Assembly (NCBI GenBank): GCA_944331895.1
Contig: CALVIX010000002.1
Location: 1-64,000, forward strand
Source: an uncultured Bacilli bacterium
Lineage (GTDB): Bacteria; Bacillota_I; Bacilli_A; RF39; UBA660
Length of the DNA: 64,000 nucleotides
Reading direction: 5' to 3'
Part shown: in pieces, positions 32,780-41,404 of the stretch
Layout: the number at the start of each line of letters is the position of its first letter
Position numbering within the stretch: position 1 is the first letter of the stretch
Translations under genes and position numbers: made by a program
The notes under the pieces: generated by a model
Databases searched by the model: none
What the model was told of the DNA's origin: nothing
What the model saw: the letters and a program-made list of their open reading frames with translations, nothing else

Positions 32780-34498
32780 ATGATATTTTGTTTTTTAGGA
32801 ATATTTCTATTTATAATTTTACTTTCCTTTTCCACTAGCGTAATTTTAGAAAAGGAATTAAAATATACGATTCCTTTTTCTTTTTTCTCTATGATTTTAT
32901 GGATGTATATAGGTGGTTTATTTTTAGATTTACGCCTTGTCTTTGGAATGTTTTTGGTCTGTTATGGAATCACTGTCGGTTATGGTATATATCGTATAAG
33001 AGGTAAATGGAAAACAAAAATAAAACAGTACTTATACGATCCGATCTTATTACTTTATTTTCTTTTATTTTTGATTTTCCTATCTTTTAACTTTAATCGA
33101 CATATTTCTTATATTGACGAATATCGCCATTGGGGCGCTGTCGTAAAAGCAATGTGGGAATCACATCAGTTATCATTTCATATGGATTATATTATGTATC
33201 CATCTTATCCGCCAGCAATCTCTCTTTTACAATATACATTTCTATCTTTATGTGGATTTTATAGCGAGAATATTTTGTTTATCACGCTTTATTTATTTGG
33301 TACCTCTTTGATGCTACCATTTTTGAAAGTAACGAGAAAGAATTTCTTATTCTATTTCATTCTCGTCCTCTTCTTGCCAACGGTTTTATTTAATAGTTAT
33401 TATAATTGTATTTATGTAGATGGATTACTTGGAATCTTATTTGCATTTTCTATGCTCTTTATTACAAAGAGAGTAGATAAAAATACGACGAAATTTGATT
33501 TGGCTATGTTGACATTTTCTCTCGTCGTATTGACTTTGTTAAAGGATATAGGATTCTATTTCGCACTGATCGCTATATTATATTGGGGGATTATCATCCA
33601 AATAAGAAAATTAGATCAATGGAAGAGCTTTTTCTTGCTTGCGACAGTCGTTATTTTAAGTCGATTTAGTTGGAGTTTATGTCTTTCGTTATTCGATACA
33701 CCTCTTCAACATCAAAATGCTATGTCTTTAAAAGAAATAGGAAATTTATTTACCTTTCAATGGAACGACACGCAAATAACGATACTATCACAGTTTTTTA
33801 AGAATTTCTTTCAATTAAAAATTATTTCGGATCCGGTTACACTTGATTATATCTCTATCTTAATCGTATTCCTCTTGGGAGCTTATTGGATTTATCGGAA
33901 AGGTAAAAAAGAGGATCGTAAAGTATTAAAATATTTTAATATGTTTATGATCGGGGGAGCTATTTTATACCCATTTACATTATTGCTCATGTATTTATTT
34001 CAAATGGATCCATATGATGCTGTGAGACTTTCTTCTTACGATCGTTACATCGTCATTTTTATCAATTCCGTATTGATTGCAGGAATATTGCTGATATTTG
34101 AGCAATTTCAAAAGCCGAAAGATTATGTCATAGGAATTTGTATTTTTTGTTTATTTGTCCCATATGCACAAATATTAAGTTGGTTTGATCAACACGATTT
34201 GAACCTCGAATATGAGTGGAAAGAAGTAGGAATACTCGCAAAAGAACACGATGTTTTGATTTATGATCCGACCCTGTTAGAAGTTGAGTATGCAAAAGTA
34301 AGATACTATATGAATGTAACATCAAAAGAAAACTTCGAACATATTACAATATCGCATTCGTTTGATATAGATGATATAGAAAAGTATCAGTATGTTTATT
34401 TTAAACGTGTTCCAAAATCTTTGGAAGGAAGAATCGAAAAGGAAAAGGTGTATCAAGTGAAAAGTGATGGAACTTTGAAGTTGATTCATTCAGTTTGA
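32780..34498 (+). CDS. Polytopic membrane protein, probable GT-C glycosyltransferase
   Basis: A 572-residue protein with roughly 11-12 membrane helices and a ~100-residue extracellular C-terminal domain. The first large external loop contains S-Y-I-D-E-Y-R-H-W-G, an acidic motif where GT-C enzymes carry their catalytic Asp/Glu. The operon position behind a GT2 gene suggests transfer of a sugar from a lipid carrier to a surface acceptor. The acceptor could be the co-encoded anchored protein or a wall polymer; this is inference. No named family was recognised. Confidence 0.7.
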   Translation: MIFCFLGIFLFIILLSFSTSVILEKELKYTIPFSFFSMILWMYIGGLFLDLRLVFGMFLVCYGITVGYGIYRIRGKWKTKIKQYLYDPILLLYFLLFLIFLSFNFNRHISYIDEYRHWGAVVKAMWESHQLSFHMDYIMYPSYPPAISLLQYTFLSLCGFYSENILFITLYLFGTSLMLPFLKVTRKNFLFYFILVLFLPTVLFNSYYNCIYVDGLLGILFAFSMLFITKRVDKNTTKFDLAMLTFSLVVLTLLKDIGFYFALIAILYWGIIIQIRKLDQWKSFFLLATVVILSRFSWSLCLSLFDTPLQHQNAMSLKEIGNLFTFQWNDTQITILSQFFKNFFQLKIISDPVTLDYISILIVFLLGAYWIYRKGKKEDRKVLKYFNMFMIGGAILYPFTLLLMYLFQMDPYDAVRLSSYDRYIVIFINSVLIAGILLIFEQFQKPKDYVIGICIFCLFVPYAQILSWFDQHDLNLEYEWKEVGILAKEHDVLIYDPTLLEVEYAKVRYYMNVTSKENFEHITISHSFDIDDIEKYQYVYFKRVPKSLEGRIEKEKVYQVKSDGTLKLIHSV

Positions 34499-34523
34499 CA
34501 AATATAGTCGAGGGTGTTATACT
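34495..34523 (+). promoter_or_regulatory. Near-consensus sigma-A promoter overlapping the preceding stop codon
   Basis: TTGACA (34495-34500), 17 bp and TATACT (34518-34523), with TG one base before the -10 box. The TGA stop of the membrane protein gene lies inside the -35 box. Confidence 0.75.
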
Positions 34524-34547
34524 ACAACTCGTTTGGAGAAATGAGAT

Positions 34548-35126
34548 ATGGAAAAAGAAAAAGAAATGTTACCTGAAGATAGAGAAATTCAAGAAATAGA
34601 AATGATGATAATTTTAAAGAAACTCGAACTACTTTCCCTTCGTCGTCATCGATTTTTATCATTGGGTGGAGGAGTACTAGAAGTATCTGCATTAGCGTTG
34701 TTGATGCTTGCTGATTACGATCCTGTTTTGACGGCAGGTACTGTTTGTCAAGGGCTTAGTATTGCCTCTGTTTGTACGCATCACGCTTTGAAAAAGCAAA
34801 AAAAGAGAATCATATTGAGTTCGAGAGAATTAAGTAAAAATCAAAAGATCCATATTCATTATATTAACGCGACTGCCTTTTTAGCTCCTATCTGTACTGT
34901 ATATGCACTCCAAAATGGCGCTAGTTTGCCATTGAGTGTCCTCATCTTAGTAAGTTCTAAATTATTATGCCAACTGTCTGACAACTTTTCTGTTTGGAAT
35001 AGAGAGGTGAAAACGACGAAAGCTGATATTCAATCGTTGGAAGAATTGCGAAACAGTGAATTGGAAGAATGGAGCAAGCAAAAAGAATATGGGAAGCAAA
35101 AAAATAAGAACTGTAAAAAATTATAG
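34548..35126 (+). CDS. Four-helix membrane protein, unrecognised
   Basis: A 192-residue protein not matched to a family. A charged N-terminal ~38 residues precede four hydrophobic segments at roughly residues 40-60, 63-83, 103-122 and 126-145. The tail is acidic and coiled-coil-like and ends in a Lys-rich stretch. It has its own strong promoter and a terminator overlapping its last codons, so it is a separate, probably well-expressed transcript. Confidence 0.7.
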   Translation: MEKEKEMLPEDREIQEIEMMIILKKLELLSLRRHRFLSLGGGVLEVSALALLMLADYDPVLTAGTVCQGLSIASVCTHHALKKQKKRIILSSRELSKNQKIHIHYINATAFLAPICTVYALQNGASLPLSVLILVSSKLLCQLSDNFSVWNREVKTTKADIQSLEELRNSELEEWSKQKEYGKQKNKNCKKL

Positions 35127-35137
35127 TTCTTTTTTTG
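35107..35137 (+). terminator. Terminator overlapping the gene end
   Basis: AGAACTGTAA-AAAA-TTATAGTTCT (one G-U) followed by T7. The stop codon is in the 3' arm. Confidence 0.8.
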
Positions 35138-35182
35138 ATGTTTTGAAACAGGTATGGTATTATAAATGTAGTAGGTGATAGA

Positions 35183-35950
35183 ATGGGAAACGAGCTATTG
35201 AATATATTAAAAGATTATGCGGGAGCACCACGGTCAATGTTATACAATGCTCTCATTATTCTCGATAGTGAAAGTCGTTTTAACGAAGATGAATTGAACC
35301 GTTTTATTGCTGGATTCACTTTATTAAGTAAAGAAGAAATGACAGAGGAAGAATATCGAAAAATGATGTCTAACATAGATAAAGTCAGTCCAGATAAATT
35401 TGATAAACTAAAGCAAGATTTCAAACTGATGAATTCAGATTGGATCGGCGTTTCAGGGAAAAAGACAAATCAAAAGAAAAACATATTAAAAATCTATTTA
35501 AGTGTCGATAATTGTGATCTACACTATTTTGCAAATTTATTGATCTTACAATTATTAAAAGAAAAATGTGAAGATTATGATTTTAAGATCAACTATAATC
35601 AAGATATTAACAGGAGAGATAATATCGTAATCTATTGTAATAACGAAAACTTTGGAAAGTATGTTGCGATCGTACAAGACATTATAAAAAAGAATTCAAA
35701 TATTCGGTGGAACTCGCCTAATTTACTAGGAATTCCTTACGATGAACATATCTATTGTGGCATAGATTCGGACGATGGGGAAAAAAGTTATACAGAGATG
35801 CTTTGTAACGGTATTTCTCTTGCAGTTCAACAAGGAAAAAGTGTGGAAGATATCGTAGATAATATGAAATTGAAACAATTACGCATGTCTGAAGAACTTC
35901 ATACACTAGCTGCACAAACAGTTGGAAATGAATTTGGAAAAAGAAAATAA
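35183..35950 (+). CDS. Uncharacterised protein, possibly HopA1-like
   Basis: A 255-residue soluble protein. The segment from about residue 98 reads I-L-K-I-Y-L-S, then F-K-I-N-Y-N-Q-D-I-N-R-R-D-N-I-V-I-Y, and later L-L-G-I-P-Y-D-E-H-I-Y-C-G-I-D. This pattern of a Lys-bearing strand, R-x-D, a hydrophobic strand and a late Gly-rich strand recalls HopA1-type phosphothreonine lyase-like proteins. It is a weak pattern match only. The N-terminal ~90 residues are helical and acidic. It is a single gene between an extended -10 (TGG-TATTAT, 35155-35163) and a terminator. Otherwise unknown. Confidence 0.65.
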   Translation: MGNELLNILKDYAGAPRSMLYNALIILDSESRFNEDELNRFIAGFTLLSKEEMTEEEYRKMMSNIDKVSPDKFDKLKQDFKLMNSDWIGVSGKKTNQKKNILKIYLSVDNCDLHYFANLLILQLLKEKCEDYDFKINYNQDINRRDNIVIYCNNENFGKYVAIVQDIIKKNSNIRWNSPNLLGIPYDEHIYCGIDSDDGEKSYTEMLCNGISLAVQQGKSVEDIVDNMKLKQLRMSEELHTLAAQTVGNEFGKRK

Positions 35951-35962
35951 CGATTTATGTTC

Positions 35963-36003
35963 GCACATGAGAGGAAGTTTAGGCGCGGATCATGTGCTTT
36001 TTT
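35963..36003 (+). terminator. Rho-independent terminator with long loop
   Basis: GCACATGA (35963-35970) and TCATGTGC (35990-35997) followed by T6; the loop is 19 bases. Confidence 0.8.
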
Positions 36004-36024
36004 CTTTGCAATTGAAATAATTTA

Positions 36025-36046
36025 TGATATGATGATAACGTTATCA
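36025..36046 (+). promoter_or_regulatory. Extended -10 with cre-like palindromic operator
   Basis: TGA-TATGAT (36025-36033) runs into the perfect 14-bp palindrome TGATAACGTTATCA (36033-36046). This satisfies the catabolite-response element consensus TGWNANCGNTNWCA. Its position over the transcription start would give repression by CcpA or another LacI-family protein. Confidence 0.55.
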
Positions 36047-36060
36047 AAAGAGGTGATAAG

Positions 36061-37662
36061 ATGTTGAAAGTTCAAAACGTTAGTCTACGTTTCGGAAAGA
36101 GAACATTGTTTGAAAATGTCAATATGGAATTTACAGATGATAATTGTTATGGGTTGATTGGAGCAAACGGAGCTGGGAAGTCGACATTTCTAAAAATTTT
36201 AAGCGGAGAAATCGAGACGACGACAGGGACTGTAAGTGTTCCAAACGGAGAACGTATTTCTATTTTGAAACAAAATCACAACGAATTTGATGCGTACCCT
36301 GTATTGGAGACAGTCATCATGGGAGATAGTGAATTATACGATATCATGAAAGAAAAAGAAGCAATTTACATGAAACCAGATTTTAGTGAAGAAGATGGAA
36401 TTCGCGCGGGTGAGTTAGAGGAAAGATTCGAAGCTAAAAATGGGTGGCAAGCAGAAAGTGATGCAGCAATTTTACTTTCAGGATTAGGACTTCCCGTCGA
36501 ATTACATTCATCGATGATGGGAGACTTAAAAGATACGGATAAAGTAAAGGTGTTATTAGCCCGTGCTTTATTTGGGAATCCCGATATCCTACTTTTGGAT
36601 GAGCCGACGAACGGACTTGATATTGCAAGTAAAATGTGGTTAGAAGAATTCTTAATCAATTTTAAAAATACAGTGATCGTCGTAAGTCACGATCGTCATT
36701 TTTTAAATAAAGTATGTACTCATATGGTGGATATCGACTATCAGAAGTTGACGATGTTTGTAGGAAATTATGATTTCTGGTTTGAATCGAGTGAACTGAT
36801 TCAAAAGCAAATGAGAGATTCTAACAAGAAAAAGGAAGAGAAGATAGCAGAGTTGAAATCGTTTATTCAACGATTTTCTGCGAACGCTTCCAAGTCAAAA
36901 CAAGCGACATCTCGAAAAAAAGCGCTTGAGAAAATTAAACTCGACGAGATAATTCCGTCTAGTAGAAAATATCCATTTGTCAGTTTTGAGGTAGAAAGAC
37001 CGTTAGGGAAAGAAGTGTTGACACTTGAAAAAATAAATAAAACTGTCGATGGCAAAGTATTGTTAAAAGATTTTTCTTTAACAGTACGTCCAGATGATAA
37101 AATTGCTTTTGTCGGCATGAACGAGCAGGCAAAGACGATGTTATTTAAAATCATCGCAGGTGAAGAAAAACCGGATAGTGGCACGATCAAATTTGGAACG
37201 ACAGTGAAATTATCTTATTTTGCAAAAGATCATAGCGAGTATTTTGAAAGTGAACTGAACTTAGTAGAATGGTTAAGACAGTATTCTAAAAACCAAGAAG
37301 AGAGTTTTATTCGAGGATTTTTGGGACGAATGTTATTTTCTGGAGAGGAAAGTTTAAAAAAAGTATCCGTATTATCTGGTGGTGAAAAAGTACGCAGTAT
37401 GCTCGCTAAAATGATGCTAGAACAAGGAAACTTATTGTTGTTCGATGAACCGACCAATCATTTGGATATCGAATCGATTCATTCTCTCAATCTTGGAATG
37501 AAAAAATTCACAGGAGCAATCTTGTTTTCAAGTTTTGATTTAGAATTGATCGAAACGGTTGCGAATCGCATTATTGAGATCACAGATGATGGGAATTATA
37601 TCGATAAACAGATGACATATGAGGAGTATTTAGAATTTCAAAATGACAAAGCTGATAAATAG
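36061..37662 (+). CDS. ABC-F family ATPase (YkpA/YbiT type)
   Basis: A 533-residue soluble protein with two ABC domains and no membrane part. Domain 1 has Walker A G-A-N-G-A-G-K-S-T and Walker B L-L-L-D-E-P-T-N. Its signature region reads M-G-D-L-K-D-T-D-K-V-K rather than L-S-G-G-E. The linker (~240-310) is basic. Domain 2 has a degenerate Walker A G-M-N-E-Q-A-K-T but an intact L-S-G-G-E-K and F-D-E-P-T-N-H-L-D. Degeneracy of the second P-loop is usual in the YkpA/YbiT subgroup, ribosome-associated translation factors. The altered first signature is less usual. It overlaps the YlmH-like gene by 20 bp. Confidence 0.92.
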   Translation: MLKVQNVSLRFGKRTLFENVNMEFTDDNCYGLIGANGAGKSTFLKILSGEIETTTGTVSVPNGERISILKQNHNEFDAYPVLETVIMGDSELYDIMKEKEAIYMKPDFSEEDGIRAGELEERFEAKNGWQAESDAAILLSGLGLPVELHSSMMGDLKDTDKVKVLLARALFGNPDILLLDEPTNGLDIASKMWLEEFLINFKNTVIVVSHDRHFLNKVCTHMVDIDYQKLTMFVGNYDFWFESSELIQKQMRDSNKKKEEKIAELKSFIQRFSANASKSKQATSRKKALEKIKLDEIIPSSRKYPFVSFEVERPLGKEVLTLEKINKTVDGKVLLKDFSLTVRPDDKIAFVGMNEQAKTMLFKIIAGEEKPDSGTIKFGTTVKLSYFAKDHSEYFESELNLVEWLRQYSKNQEESFIRGFLGRMLFSGEESLKKVSVLSGGEKVRSMLAKMMLEQGNLLLFDEPTNHLDIESIHSLNLGMKKFTGAILFSSFDLELIETVANRIIEITDDGNYIDKQMTYEEYLEFQNDKADK

Positions 37663-38353
37663 ACAAGAAAAAATGTTTTTTGCTTCCGGTATCGAGCGTT
37701 TAGGAAGAGGAGAATCTACTCATTTTTTAGATCCTAGGCAAAGTACGATCCTTTCACAAATGTGTAAAAAGAAAAGGATATCTTACCATGTTTTTCGACC
37801 ATTGAAAGAAGCAGAGAAGGTAGTGCTATATTATGATGAACCTAGGGTTGTTTGCATTAAAGTGATCGCCAAAGAAACGGTAACGCACTCTCAGGTGTTA
37901 GGAACATTGTTTTCTCATCAAATAGAACCTGAAATGTACGGAGATATCGTCGTAATGGATAACGTCGTCTATTTGTGGATCTTGCGTTCTTGCTTTTCAT
38001 ATTTTGAACAATATTTTACACATATCGGAAAGGTACCGATTCAATTTGTAGAATGCCCACTAGACATAGTTGCAGATTACAAACCCGTAAAAATAAAAAA
38101 GACTTATCTTTCGTCAAGTCTTCGATTAGATGCGGTGGTTGCGGCCATTACCGGACTTTCAAGGAAGAAAGTATTCGAACTTTTCGATCAACAATACATC
38201 GTATATCAGTATCAAGAGATAGATAGGGGAATCATAGAGATGAAGGAAGGGGATGTGTTTTCTATTCGAAAATACGGAAAATATCAACTTCATGCGATTG
38301 TAGGGAAGAGTAAAAAAGGGAAGTATATTTTAGAAATTGCAAAATATCAATAA
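37643..38353 (+). CDS. YlmH-like S4-domain RNA-binding protein
   Basis: A 236-residue protein. The N-terminal ~150 residues carry a YlmH-type domain (T-H-F-L-D-P-R-Q, and later S-H-Q-V-L-G-T-L-F). The C-terminal S4 domain begins S-S-S-L-R-L-D-A-V-V-A-A-I and continues S-R-K-K-V-F-E-L-F and E-G-D-V-F-S-I-R-K-Y-G-K-Y. YlmH binds the ribosome/tRNA in rescue of stalled large subunits. The start overlaps the ABC-F gene, another ribosome-associated factor, by 20 bp, which points to cotranslation. Confidence 0.87.
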   Translation: MTKLINRQEKMFFASGIERLGRGESTHFLDPRQSTILSQMCKKKRISYHVFRPLKEAEKVVLYYDEPRVVCIKVIAKETVTHSQVLGTLFSHQIEPEMYGDIVVMDNVVYLWILRSCFSYFEQYFTHIGKVPIQFVECPLDIVADYKPVKIKKTYLSSSLRLDAVVAAITGLSRKKVFELFDQQYIVYQYQEIDRGIIEMKEGDVFSIRKYGKYQLHAIVGKSKKGKYILEIAKYQ

Positions 38354-38383
38354 AAAAGGTGATTTTTAGTAAATCACCTTTTT
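38353..38383. terminator. Bidirectional terminator
   Basis: AAAAAGGTGATTT and AAATCACCTTTTT around a five-base loop, between convergent genes. Confidence 0.9.
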
Positions 38384-38386
38384 CTA

Positions 38387-38788
38387 TTATCTACCATAAC
38401 TTGGATTTGGTAACATTGGATTGATATAACGTTCGTGAGTTTCTCCATCGTAAATAGGAGCGTTATAAGAAACATGATAAGAATCATCTGGGTTGTAGTC
38501 AGACATATCCATTGGAACTGGCTCATCCTTTTCATATAGTGAACTATCGTGAAAAGAAGAGTTTTCAAATGCCGAAAGATCGAACCATTTTACTTGCTTG
38601 GTTACTTGATCTGTATATAAGATAATACGATATTGAGTATCTACTGTATTTTTCAAATTGGTTTTAGAATCTACAAAATAACGCTCTGACCAACCACTCC
38701 ACATTTTGTCTTTTGAGATCCAATCTCTTTTTTGATATTGGATGAGTTTCTTTTCTACGGCATCTTTTAATTTATCAAAATTGTTCAT
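38387..38788 (-). CDS. Small uncharacterised acidic protein
   Basis: A 133-residue soluble protein, not recognised. The N-terminal ~85 residues look globular (W-I-S-K-D-K-M-W-S-G-W-S-E-R-Y, then R-I-I-L-Y-T-D-Q-V-T). The C-terminal ~45 residues are low-complexity, rich in Asp, Pro, Ser, Tyr and Asn, and likely disordered. AAAGGAG lies 6 bases before the ATG. It is the last gene of a minus-strand operon behind the aryl-sulfotransferase-like gene (25-bp gap). Confidence 0.7.
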   Translation of the reverse strand: MNNFDKLKDAVEKKLIQYQKRDWISKDKMWSGWSERYFVDSKTNLKNTVDTQYRIILYTDQVTKQVKWFDLSAFENSSFHDSSLYEKDEPVPMDMSDYNPDDSYHVSYNAPIYDGETHERYINPMLPNPSYGR

Positions 38789-38813
38789 TTTTTCTCCTTT
38801 ATGAATATTTAAT

Positions 38814-40742
38814 CTAATAAGTCACATATAAATCTGTATCATATACAGTACCGTTAATTTTAAGGTAAATGTAGAATTTTCCTTTCAATCCTGCGTCATT
38901 GATATACTTTGTAACGGAAATTCCATTTTCTTTTTCTTCCTCGTTAAAGATATCGACACACATTGCAGTATATGGTTTTTTAGAAATAACCATGTCATAT
39001 ACTTTTTTGTTGAATGTATTATCTAGAATGATTTCAACTTTATCTGATTTTTTAAATGTTCCAGTAACTGAAAGGCGGTCTTTTTCTTTTATGATTTTGA
39101 TATCGTGTGATTTATAAGTATCGTTGATTGATTTATTGATGAGACACAAAGTTTGCTTTCCACTTGCCTTAGTCTCTCCCATACTACCAATTGTTTTTCC
39201 TTTTCCAGTTTTGAAGACATTGTTAGCGTATAAACTCATTTTCTCTGCACGATAGAAATTTCCAGGCAATTGCATTTCAAAGATAACTTCGTCGTCTTTT
39301 ACTTCTGTCGTAATGGAATTCATAGAACCAGCTTTTTGTATTCCTGCAGGCTCGTTATTTGGTTTTCCATCTTCGGTTTTAGAAATTCCTCCAGAGTGGA
39401 TTAAATAGTGTCCGTCTTCAAAGTAGTCGACATCGGAAATATATGGAGAGTAAAATTCACTACCACGTTCTTTTCCATATTGCCATACTTGATGAATCGT
39501 TTTATTTTCTTTGTCTAATTGATAGATGACACCACGGCTATAATTGTTTTCTGCACTAACTGCATTTTCTTCTGTTTTAGAACGATTGTTTCCGTTATCG
39601 AATACAAATAGAGTTCCATTTGGTAAAATCATGGCAGCATGTTGAGACCATTGAAATTCGGTATTTGCATCAGGTTCAAAGAAGTATTTTTGCATCTCTT
39701 TGCTCCAACCATCTTTCGAACCGACAATCCAGTTGATTTCGTTTGTAGAATAATCCAAATTGACAACCGCATCTTGATGTCGTCCAGATAGAGTAAGAGA
39801 ATTCGTCGCCGCATCATACCAAACTGAGTTGTTGTGGAACCAATCGTAATCTGTCGCATTCACATTGCGACCTTCCTCTTGTGGTAAGATTTTAGATAGA
39901 TCGATTGTTTTTACAATTTCTCCAGTATTGCGATCCATTTCAACGATAAAGTCTTCTACAGTTCCATTGTCGAAATTATCACTTGCGATGATAAAATTAC
40001 CATTATCTAACTCGAACACATCGTGATGATATCCTCCAGGTAATGTGTATTCATAGTAAACTTTTCCAAGTAGATCCATCTCCATCAGTCCAGTCATATA
40101 GTAGGGTGGATTGATTAAACGATTACTACTCAATAAAATATTACCGTTGTTGAGTCTTTGAATATCCCAAGTAAACATTTCTGTCAGATACCAACGTACA
40201 TCGCCATTGACATCGTATGCAGCAACATATCCATCGGAAGATGGTGTCACAAAGTATAGGTCGTTATCGAGCTCTTGTTTGTTACTTTCTACTTTAGTAG
40301 GAATGGTGAGATCCTCTGGGAGTGGATCTGTCTTAATGTAAAAGACGTTCTTTTTTCCGTTACATTCAATCGTAATTTCATTGTTGGTATCTGGATATAA
40401 TCCATAGATAGGTAAGATGTGTTTCTTCGATGGAGTAAACGTCTTGGTAAATGTCGTATTTTCGTCTTTTCCTTTGATCGTAACTTCAGGTGCTGTAAGA
40501 TCACTTGTTTCAAAAATGACAAGTGCAGTAAGTGGAGAAATATCGTAAGGATCCAAAATAATGTTGGGATGTTCCATCGTATAATTCGTGTCTGCTAAAA
40601 ATTTGTCTTCTAGCTTTTCCTGTTTTGCAATCAAATCCTCTTGAAATGTTACCGGTTTTGCTTTATCTACTTTGTAGTAAATCAAAATGGAACAAATGCA
40701 TGCGAATGCAACGAGTAAAATTAGTTTGTATTGTGTTTTCAT
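38814..40742 (-). CDS. Aryl-sulfate sulfotransferase family protein, membrane-anchored
   Basis: A 642-residue protein with an N-terminal membrane anchor (~6-26) and an extracellular Ig-like section. A beta-propeller follows, made of repeated W-x-x-x-N-G-N-I-L-type blades. Residues comparable to the ASST active site are visible: Y-H-H-D-V-F, W-F-H-N-N-S-V, L-S-G-R-H-Q-D and S-Q-H-A-A, the last matching the sulfo-accepting His region. ASST enzymes move sulfate between phenolic compounds without PAPS, a trait of gut bacteria handling aryl sulfates. It starts 9 bases after def behind AGGAGGGG. Substrate unknown. Confidence 0.9.
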   Translation of the reverse strand: MKTQYKLILLVAFACICSILIYYKVDKAKPVTFQEDLIAKQEKLEDKFLADTNYTMEHPNIILDPYDISPLTALVIFETSDLTAPEVTIKGKDENTTFTKTFTPSKKHILPIYGLYPDTNNEITIECNGKKNVFYIKTDPLPEDLTIPTKVESNKQELDNDLYFVTPSSDGYVAAYDVNGDVRWYLTEMFTWDIQRLNNGNILLSSNRLINPPYYMTGLMEMDLLGKVYYEYTLPGGYHHDVFELDNGNFIIASDNFDNGTVEDFIVEMDRNTGEIVKTIDLSKILPQEEGRNVNATDYDWFHNNSVWYDAATNSLTLSGRHQDAVVNLDYSTNEINWIVGSKDGWSKEMQKYFFEPDANTEFQWSQHAAMILPNGTLFVFDNGNNRSKTEENAVSAENNYSRGVIYQLDKENKTIHQVWQYGKERGSEFYSPYISDVDYFEDGHYLIHSGGISKTEDGKPNNEPAGIQKAGSMNSITTEVKDDEVIFEMQLPGNFYRAEKMSLYANNVFKTGKGKTIGSMGETKASGKQTLCLINKSINDTYKSHDIKIIKEKDRLSVTGTFKKSDKVEIILDNTFNKKVYDMVISKKPYTAMCVDIFNEEEKENGISVTKYINDAGLKGKFYIYLKINGTVYDTDLYVTY

Positions 40743-40751
40743 AAACCCCTC

Positions 40752-41300
40752 CTATATAAGACGAATTTCGTCTTCTCTGTAAAATGGTTTTTTCGGATCG
40801 ATTCGATCGTAGAATAAAATACCATCTAGGTGATCGATCTCGTGTTGAAATGCAATAGAGAGTTCCTCTCGTGCACGAACGCGAATTTTATTTCCTTCCT
40901 CATCGTATCCTTCAATTGTGACACGAGCGTGTCTAGGAACATGTCCTTCTACTTCGCGATTGACACTCAGACATCCTTCTCCCACTTCTGCGGCGATGAT
41001 TTCTTCCGATTCGCTTATAATTTTAGGATTGATTACGACGTAGTTATCAAAAGTTTCATCGTCGATTTCATGTACGATTACGATAATTCTTTTGTTAAGT
41101 CCCAGTTGGGGGAATGCTAGTCCCATACCAGGTCGTAGATCGTATTTTTTTTCATATTCTTCGATTTGACTATATGTTAAATGATCGATTGCTCTTTGAA
41201 TCAATTTTTTATCTTCTTTTGAAAGAGGGAATGTTACTTCCGTGCTTTTTTTTCGAAGATGTGGATCTTTTTCATCCAATATATCTAATTTTTTAAACAT
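40752..41300 (-). CDS. def: Peptide deformylase
   Basis: A 182-residue metal enzyme that removes the formyl group from nascent proteins. The motifs are G-M-G-L-A-F-P-Q (motif 1, normally GxGLAAPQ), E-G-C-L-S (motif 2) and H-E-I-D-H-L-D-G (motif 3), giving Cys and two His metal ligands and the catalytic Glu. The start is the ATG at 41300 behind GGAG. A longer in-frame extension to 41393 would run through the upstream terminator and is not used. It is the first gene of the def-ASST-small protein operon. Confidence 0.95.
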   Translation of the reverse strand: MFKKLDILDEKDPHLRKKSTEVTFPLSKEDKKLIQRAIDHLTYSQIEEYEKKYDLRPGMGLAFPQLGLNKRIIVIVHEIDDETFDNYVVINPKIISESEEIIAAEVGEGCLSVNREVEGHVPRHARVTIEGYDEEGNKIRVRAREELSIAFQHEIDHLDGILFYDRIDPKKPFYREDEIRLI

Positions 41301-41373
41301 GTTATCAACTCCATATAATATTGTAACATAAAAAGTAATGATTGAATAGGGAAGAAAATGAGTTCTATATGAA

Positions 41374-41402
41374 AAAAGCAGTATGTTTTCCATACCGCTT
41401 TC
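41374..41402 (-). terminator. Terminator of the YjcZ-like gene (minus strand)
   Basis: Read on the minus strand: AGCGGTATG-GAAAA-CATACTGCT then T6. It separates the tiny gene from def. Confidence 0.8.
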
Positions 41403-41404
41403 AT

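Noticed and set aside
41301-41393. A 31-residue N-terminal extension of peptide deformylase
   Set aside because: It would run through the terminator of the upstream tiny gene and lacks an RBS, whereas the ATG at 41300 has one.
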